Part shown: positions 58,712 to 64,000 of the stretch, piece by piece
Layout: each line of letters begins with the position of its first letter
Position numbering within the stretch: the first letter of the stretch is position 1
DNA from: Neckera pumila
Taxonomy: Eukaryota > Streptophyta > Bryopsida > Hypnales > Neckeraceae
DNA: 64,000 nt
Reading direction: 5' to 3'
NCBI GenBank assembly: GCA_963969595.1
Contig: OZ018413.1
Location: 11,646,211-11,710,210, forward strand
The notes under the pieces: model-generated
Databases searched by the model: none
What the model was told of the DNA's origin: nothing
What the model saw: only the letters and a program-made list of their open reading frames with translations
Translations under genes and position numbers: made by a program

Positions 58712-60644
58712 ATGAATACCTTCAAGAAACCAGCATTATGAATTAAACTTTTGATCTCGAAATTTAAATAGATTGATAAGATTCACCTACCTAATTAAAA
58801 AATGATGAACTTGATCTTTTAAGGTAAAGATAATAACTCCAAGAATGCTACAAATAACAAGAACTACACTAATGGTCAACAACTAATCATTGGAAGGATC
58901 CCACCGTCGAAGTTTTTGTCCAAATTGGACGCATTATATACCATTGAAAAGCTCTGAACATTACCTTTCCAATGGTATATGATAAGGCATATTCAAGTCG
59001 TCGGATGGTCAAACGGTCGGATAGGTAGTTGGACGGTCGGCCATATGGGCGGACGGCTGGGTCAACCCCAACCTTTGGAAGGATCTCACCATCAGAGTTT
59101 TTGTCCAAATTGAACGCATAATATACCATTGGAAAGACCTCAACAATACCTTTCCAATGGTATATTCTAAGGCATATTTAAGTGGTCGGATAGTCAGACG
59201 ATCAGACGACTAACTGCCCGTCCGACCACCTGTCCAACCTATTTGACCGCCCATCCAACTTCTTGTCCACACACACACACCCCAGCCTTGTGTCCGACTT
59301 CTCGGCTTGCTTATCCGCCAAGCCTTCTGCATAACAACTATTTGCCCGTCCGCCCTGCCGTCCATCTTTATCGAAAATATTGGATTTTCAAAAGCACAAA
59401 TTTGCTTTCAAAGACTGCTATTCAATGTTATAAGCATCTAATGTACATTAATGTATGCAAGGAAGGATAATTGAAGTTATTCTTCTACAAACTTAAGTCT
59501 ATAGTCTAAATGCTATGCTTTAAATTTTATATCCTAAATCCTATATTATAAACCCTAAACTTTGAACCTTATATTATTTACCAGAAACATTGGTGGAGTG
59601 AGCAAAATATATTTGGCCTTCAAATCCCTTTAAATGTCATTATCAAAATATACTTCATATGAACCTCATGGATTTATTCATTTATGTTTCCAATGTGTTC
59701 TTTGTTTTCTTCATCAATTATTATGTATCAATGTACAAAGTGGAACATGCAATTATAACCTAAAGTATTTCTTTAAGTTTTGTTGTAAAATGCATTGATA
59801 GTGTAAAACACCAAAGTAAACAATCTAAATACAATACAAGCAATTATACTATTTTATTATTCTATTAGGAGATCCTATTAAAATTGCTTTAAGCACTTCA
59901 ATGTAATTTAATGTAGTTTAATGTAGCTCAAAATTAAATATTGCATTCATACAACCAAAATATAATTGAAGTTATTTTCCTACATCCTAAATTGTAAACT
60001 ATCAGCAATATATCCCATATCAAAAATATTGGTGCTTTGGTAGTAAAGAAGGTGATTGATCTTTAAATATGATAACCCCTCATGTATAACAATTATGGAC
60101 CTTATTTATGTACATATTTGTTATGTACTTCTACATTAAAAATAATATCATCAATTCATCTTGTTGTAATATGCAAATGTGAAATATGCAATTTTGATTT
60201 GAAGGGTTACTCTAAATTTGGGCTTAAGATGCATACCAAATTCAAAGGATCAATACTATTAAACTACAATTGTACAATTAATTTTATACTTTTATTAGAT
60301 GGTGCTATATTGGAGAAATGGAGAATCACCCATCTCCACATGAGCTCGTGAATTTTTTTCAAAACCAAACATGTGTATTATGTAATATTGATTGATTTTT
60401 CAAAACAATTGCATTTTTATGCTTCAAATGAGAGTATGGATTTCATTGAAGTAAATCAGTAGATTATAATTGAATAAAGAAAAATGCTTGAATGTTTATA
60501 ATCTAAGTAATGATGGCATTGAATATCACTCACATAATTAATATTTGTATTTTGGAATATGTTGTCATGGTGAATTTAATAAGTCTATTCAAAGGTCTAG
60601 GTAAAACATTGGATTTATAATGTGGATTTTTGGATGGACGGAGG
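58712..60644. other. foldback spacer with an older inner copy of the end sequence
   Basis: Between 58850 and 59370 the minus-strand wording of the arms recurs in diverged form (GGATCCCACCGTCGAAGTTT, TTGTCCAAATTGGACGCAT, then GGTCGGA-type and GTCCGACC-type words and a short AC run at 59272). The remainder, 59371-60644, is AT-rich; no transposase or protease domain was recognised. Confidence 0.65.
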
Positions 60645-61803
60645 GATTTTTGGTCCAAACTAAATTATGACTTTCTTGGTTGTGGATCATTCTAAAAATC
60701 AAAGGTGGGCATGCCGACCATATATTGCCTATCACAATAAGTGACTTATTTTACCTTGGACAATGCATTGTAACTCATTACAACTCATTCTACATGCATT
60801 GTGGATTTTTTCATAATTTTACAACACACGTTTTAACATATATTAATGTCATCACACCATAATTTGACATTTAAGACAATGTTATATTCTAAAATCTTAT
60901 ACAATGTCACTTTGTAGTATGGGTACCTTCAAACTAATGATTGGGATAAGTATGTCATACTTTAATGATTACAAGTAGGTTTCACCTTAAAAAATAGTTT
61001 TTTTTAACTTCACAAAAAAATTCCAATACTATTGTCAATATCAACTAATAGGACCAAAAATCTTAACATAAATAGAATTATCAATATATGCCACAATCTT
61101 ATAGCCAAAGAAATGTGGTAGCAATAAGAAATAGTGCATGTACAAATGATTTTACAATTAGAAAGTTATAATACTTTTCTAACCTTATAGATTACAATAA
61201 CGATTTTAATATCGATTGAATTGAAAGAGGGAAAAATATATGGTCAGAGTCTTAGTAATATATAATACAAATCAAGCATACAAAGGTTTTGATAATCCAA
61301 TTCAAAGCGAGCCACCCATCTAACTAAATAATGACAAACGTGATCTTTTTAAGTACAGATAAAGATTACAAGATTACAAGAATTACACTAATAATTAGCA
61401 CTTAATCTTTGGAGGGATCCCACCGTTAGATTTTTTGTCCAAATTGGATGCATGATATACCATTGGAAAGCTCTCGACAATACCTTTTCAATGGTGTATT
61501 ATAAGACATATTTAAGTTGTTGGATGGCTGACTACCCGTTTGACCCTAATCTTTGAAAGGTTCTCACCGTCGGAGTTTTTGTCCAAATTAGATGCATAAT
61601 ATACCACTGGAAAGCTCTTGACAATACCTTTCAAATGATATTTTATGAGGCATATTTTAGTCTTCGGACGGTCAGACAGTCGGATGGCTGACCTTGCTTC
61701 CGACCTCGTGTCCAACCTAAATCTTTGAAAGATTCTCACCAATGGAGTTTTTGTCCAAATTGGACACATAATATGTCATTGGAAAGCTCTCAACAATACC
61801 TTT
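60645..61803 (-). repeat. foldback right arm
   Basis: Inverted partner of 57553-58711. The only mismatch I noticed is G at 60705 against the A expected from the left arm (58651). It includes the subrepeats in inverse order. Confidence 0.95.
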
Positions 61804-62070
61804 CCTATGGTTTATTATGAGACATATTTTAGTCGTCAAATGGTCAGATGGCGGACCGCACATCCGCTTGAGCCCGGCTGACCAGCCGCCTGTCCGACCT
61901 TGCGTCCGACCTTGCATTCAACCATCTGTTTGACCTCACGTCCAACCTTGCGTCCGACTTCCCGTCCGACCACCCATTTGCCATCCATCAGATGGCGGAC
62001 TCTGGACGTCGTCCGCTACGTCCTAATTTGGACGTGATTTTGCCCCGAATGTTAAAATGTGACAATCCTG

Positions 62071-63046
62071 GCCTCCTACTTAGGCCATAGATGTCCCCGT
62101 CAATGATACTTGGGTCTCTTGTTCTACTCTTGGTCTTGTTGGCAAATTCGCTTTGAAATTATTTTGTTAGATGCTTTCTTGGTTTCTCTGTTACGCTTAA
62201 GCAATTTTGGGTTGTTAGTGCATTAGTACTCAATCCATTTTGTTATAAGAACATAATTGGTCGTGGTGAATTTGTTAATATAGCAAAGGTTTGTTGCCCA
62301 TCAAAAGTGAGCAACTGTTTTCGGAGAACATACGGCACAAGATGTTGGAGTATCAAATGCTCTTGGTATTTTTAGCTAGTTATATTCTACAAAATCAATT
62401 GTGGCATTCCGGTTCCATTCATGTTGTCTTTCACATGGGCAAAGTGGTTATTAGTTACCACCGGTATTGAAATATCCTACTACCAATTTGAAGATATATG
62501 TAGATACATTTTATTATATGGTGCGTCTTCTGTAACTGATAACCTATAATCTGTATAGATAGATTGAAATTTAGCCTAGAATTTTGAGATGTATTAGTTC
62601 CATTTTTGATATGTTAATTTTAGTCTTTTACCTATGGGAAGTAAGCCGTAATGCTAATTGGGTGTTTTAGCGTGTCCAAGTATGAAAAGATGTTAAGTGG
62701 TGGAAGGAAGCTAGATGGTTATTCTGAGTTGGCGACGTCGTATGGAATGGGATTTAAGGAGTTGCGTTGTTCCTATTTGGTAGTTGGAAGTTGAAAAGGT
62801 GTTGAATGTTAAATATTTAGCTTTTTTCCAAGTCGGTATTGTCACCCACTGCTAGTGAGAATGTACAAGTGTAGCAAATGTTGGCTGTTTTTGTTGCGTA
62901 ATTTTTTTGCAATTTTTTTTTTGCAGTTAAATTGCTTATTGGATTTGTAATTGCATTTAGTTGTGTTTGATTATGTGCTGTGGAATGTAAAATTTATACA
63001 AGCTGAATGTTGAAAGTTGTCTTGTGCTGTATAAGTGTGCATTTGC
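62071..63046. other. non-coding stretch after the foldback element
   Basis: Somewhat less AT-rich, transcript-like wording (T-rich tracts, GTTGTTAGTG) but no open frame of note and no splice model I could support. Confidence 0.35.
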
Positions 63047-63986
63047 TTAACCCCTAAAGGACCGAGGCCCTTTTTCTACCAAAAAACATTCAAAACTGCC
63101 ATTTCTATAGCAAAAAGTAAAAAAAGTTGAAAAATGTTTTTTTTTCACATCTAACCAAAGAATTTTACACCCAACTAGTATGAAAGTGTGTGTAAAAAAT
63201 TTCAGAATTTTTGACCACATAGATTGCAAGATATCTGCGTTTAAAGTGAAAAAAAACAAGTTTTTCAGCACATTGCGGGACTAGATTTTTTGACTTTGAA
63301 CGTTTTTAACTTAAAATTTTTGCACTATAGAGTTTTGAGCTTTAAATCTTTGTAGTGGAGAACTGAGCTGAGAGTCTAGGAAAAAAAAATTCAAAAAACC
63401 TTAATTATCATTCTTTAAAAAATTGTTAAGTAGAAGTAGATACAAGATAGAAGGAAAATTTAAATTATTCATATATTTTAGATGGAATTAAAATGCACTG
63501 ATCCCAATGGTCAGATTGTTCTAGCAAGTAACATAAACCATGCAAAAAAAAGAAAAACTGAAAAATTTGAAAAATTGCATTCAAAAATGCATCCTAGAAG
63601 TTATTTTTTTTCAAAAAAATGCTTTAATTGCCTAAAAACAAGAATGTCCATAACTTTCTCATAACAAATCCAAATGAAATGAATCAAAGCTTTTTTAATA
63701 GACAAAAATATAATCTATGAGAAAATATATATATATAAAAAAAAATCAAATTTTTGTCCATTTCTTTTTGCTGCTTGGGCTTCTCGCTGTCCCCTAGTTA
63801 GAGCTTATTTGGTCATAACTTTTTTTCCCGAGCACCGATTGTGAAAAAAATTATATTTCCATAGAGCTTATCAGCTTTTTTATCTTCAAAAATAGTTTCA
63901 AAAAATCACGACAAAATTTCAGCCCATATGTGCTTGCCCAAAAACACATTTGTCCCTCCAACGGACAACGATCCTGTAGGGGTTAA
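63047..63986 (+). mobile_element. TTAA element, subfamily B
   Basis: Ends TTAACCCCTAAAGGACC and GATCCTGTAGGGGTTAA, 940 bp; landmarks in order, with an ATATATAT insertion near 63727. Non-coding. Confidence 0.87.
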
Positions 63987-64000
63987 TTGGAATTATTGAG

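Larger units (their letters stand above)
57043..62070. mobile_element. about 5-kb foldback element with very long inverted ends (Mutator-like?)
   Basis: Two 1,159-bp arms (57553-58711 and 60645-61803) are inverted copies in strict register: coordinates of paired bases always sum to 119356, so there is no indel, and I noticed only one substitution. Outside them, both ends continue as diverged inverted sequence rich in GGTCGGAC, down to TTGTCA near each border. GCCTCCTAC flanks the whole (57034-57042 and 62071-62079), a possible 9-bp target duplication as in Mutator-like elements, which include foldback types. The 1.93-kb spacer holds no gene I recognise but includes a third, older copy of the end sequence (58850-59370). 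Confidence 0.7.

Noticed and set aside
60082..60351. Possible zinc finger (CEICNF...KMH) in the foldback spacer
   Set aside because: The second histidine at the required spacing is missing and the rest is ordinary AT-rich translation.
57587..61769. Identical 85- and 60-residue frames at two places as conserved duplicated genes
   Set aside because: They are exact by-products of the foldback arms, and the same bases are open in other frames too.
57043..62070. LTR retrotransposon based on TGTCA/TGACA near the ends
   Set aside because: The long repeats are inverted, not direct, and no primer-binding site, gag or pol motifs are visible.
6216..63986. CCCTAAA within the element ends as interstitial telomere repeats
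   Set aside because: The plant telomere unit occurs only once per end and never in tandem; it is part of the transposon terminal repeat.

Overview
This is a nuclear window from a land plant, most likely a seed plant. The evidence is a PIF/Harbinger transposon of plant type, a Stowaway-like MITE with TA target duplication, a CACTA-type MITE, a telo-box in the leader of a small spliced gene, and AT-rich, transposon-saturated DNA. The species cannot be named from the sequence. Almost all of the short ORFs in the AT-rich bulk look like chance.

Layout. 1-1020 is a GC- and CpG-richer island that looks gene-associated and may be the 5' end of a gene running off the left edge. 1528-4805 is a PIF/Harbinger element with an open transposase (minus strand, 3088-4281) and a facing Myb/SANT-like ORF1 (plus strand, 2035-2871) broken by one in-frame stop. 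From about 6.1 kb to the right edge the window is dominated by one dispersed family of roughly 0.65-0.95 kb elements. They start TTAACCCCTAAAGGACC, end with its reverse complement, and sit in TTAA. I count about 19 near-complete and several decayed copies. Three nested or abutting arrangements, with paralogous uninterrupted copies in the same window, show that insertion is TTAA-specific. That is the hallmark of piggyBac-like (or Sola3-like) transposons, which are seldom described in plants. None of the copies codes for a transposase, so they would have to be mobilised from elsewhere.

Around this family lie smaller elements: a four-copy MITE family with CATTAG ends and an internal GC hairpin, two long palindromes (33.07-33.66 kb and 20.74-21.2 kb), a TAAGGTAGG-ended MITE, a CACTA MITE sitting inside a TTAA element, and a Stowaway-like MITE. 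At 57.04-62.07 kb is a foldback element of about 5 kb. It has 1,159-bp arms that match at every position compared except one, 172-bp tandem subrepeats in its ends, and a possible 9-bp GCCTCCTAC target duplication, which suggests a Mutator-like foldback.

The only cellular gene I can build with confidence is a two-exon gene on the minus strand at 51449-51841. It encodes a 75-residue protein with one N-terminal membrane segment and has a CpG-rich, telo-box-containing leader. Tandem repeats lie on both sides of it (50.50-50.81 kb and 52.18-52.41 kb), followed by a long AAAAC/AAAC microsatellite.
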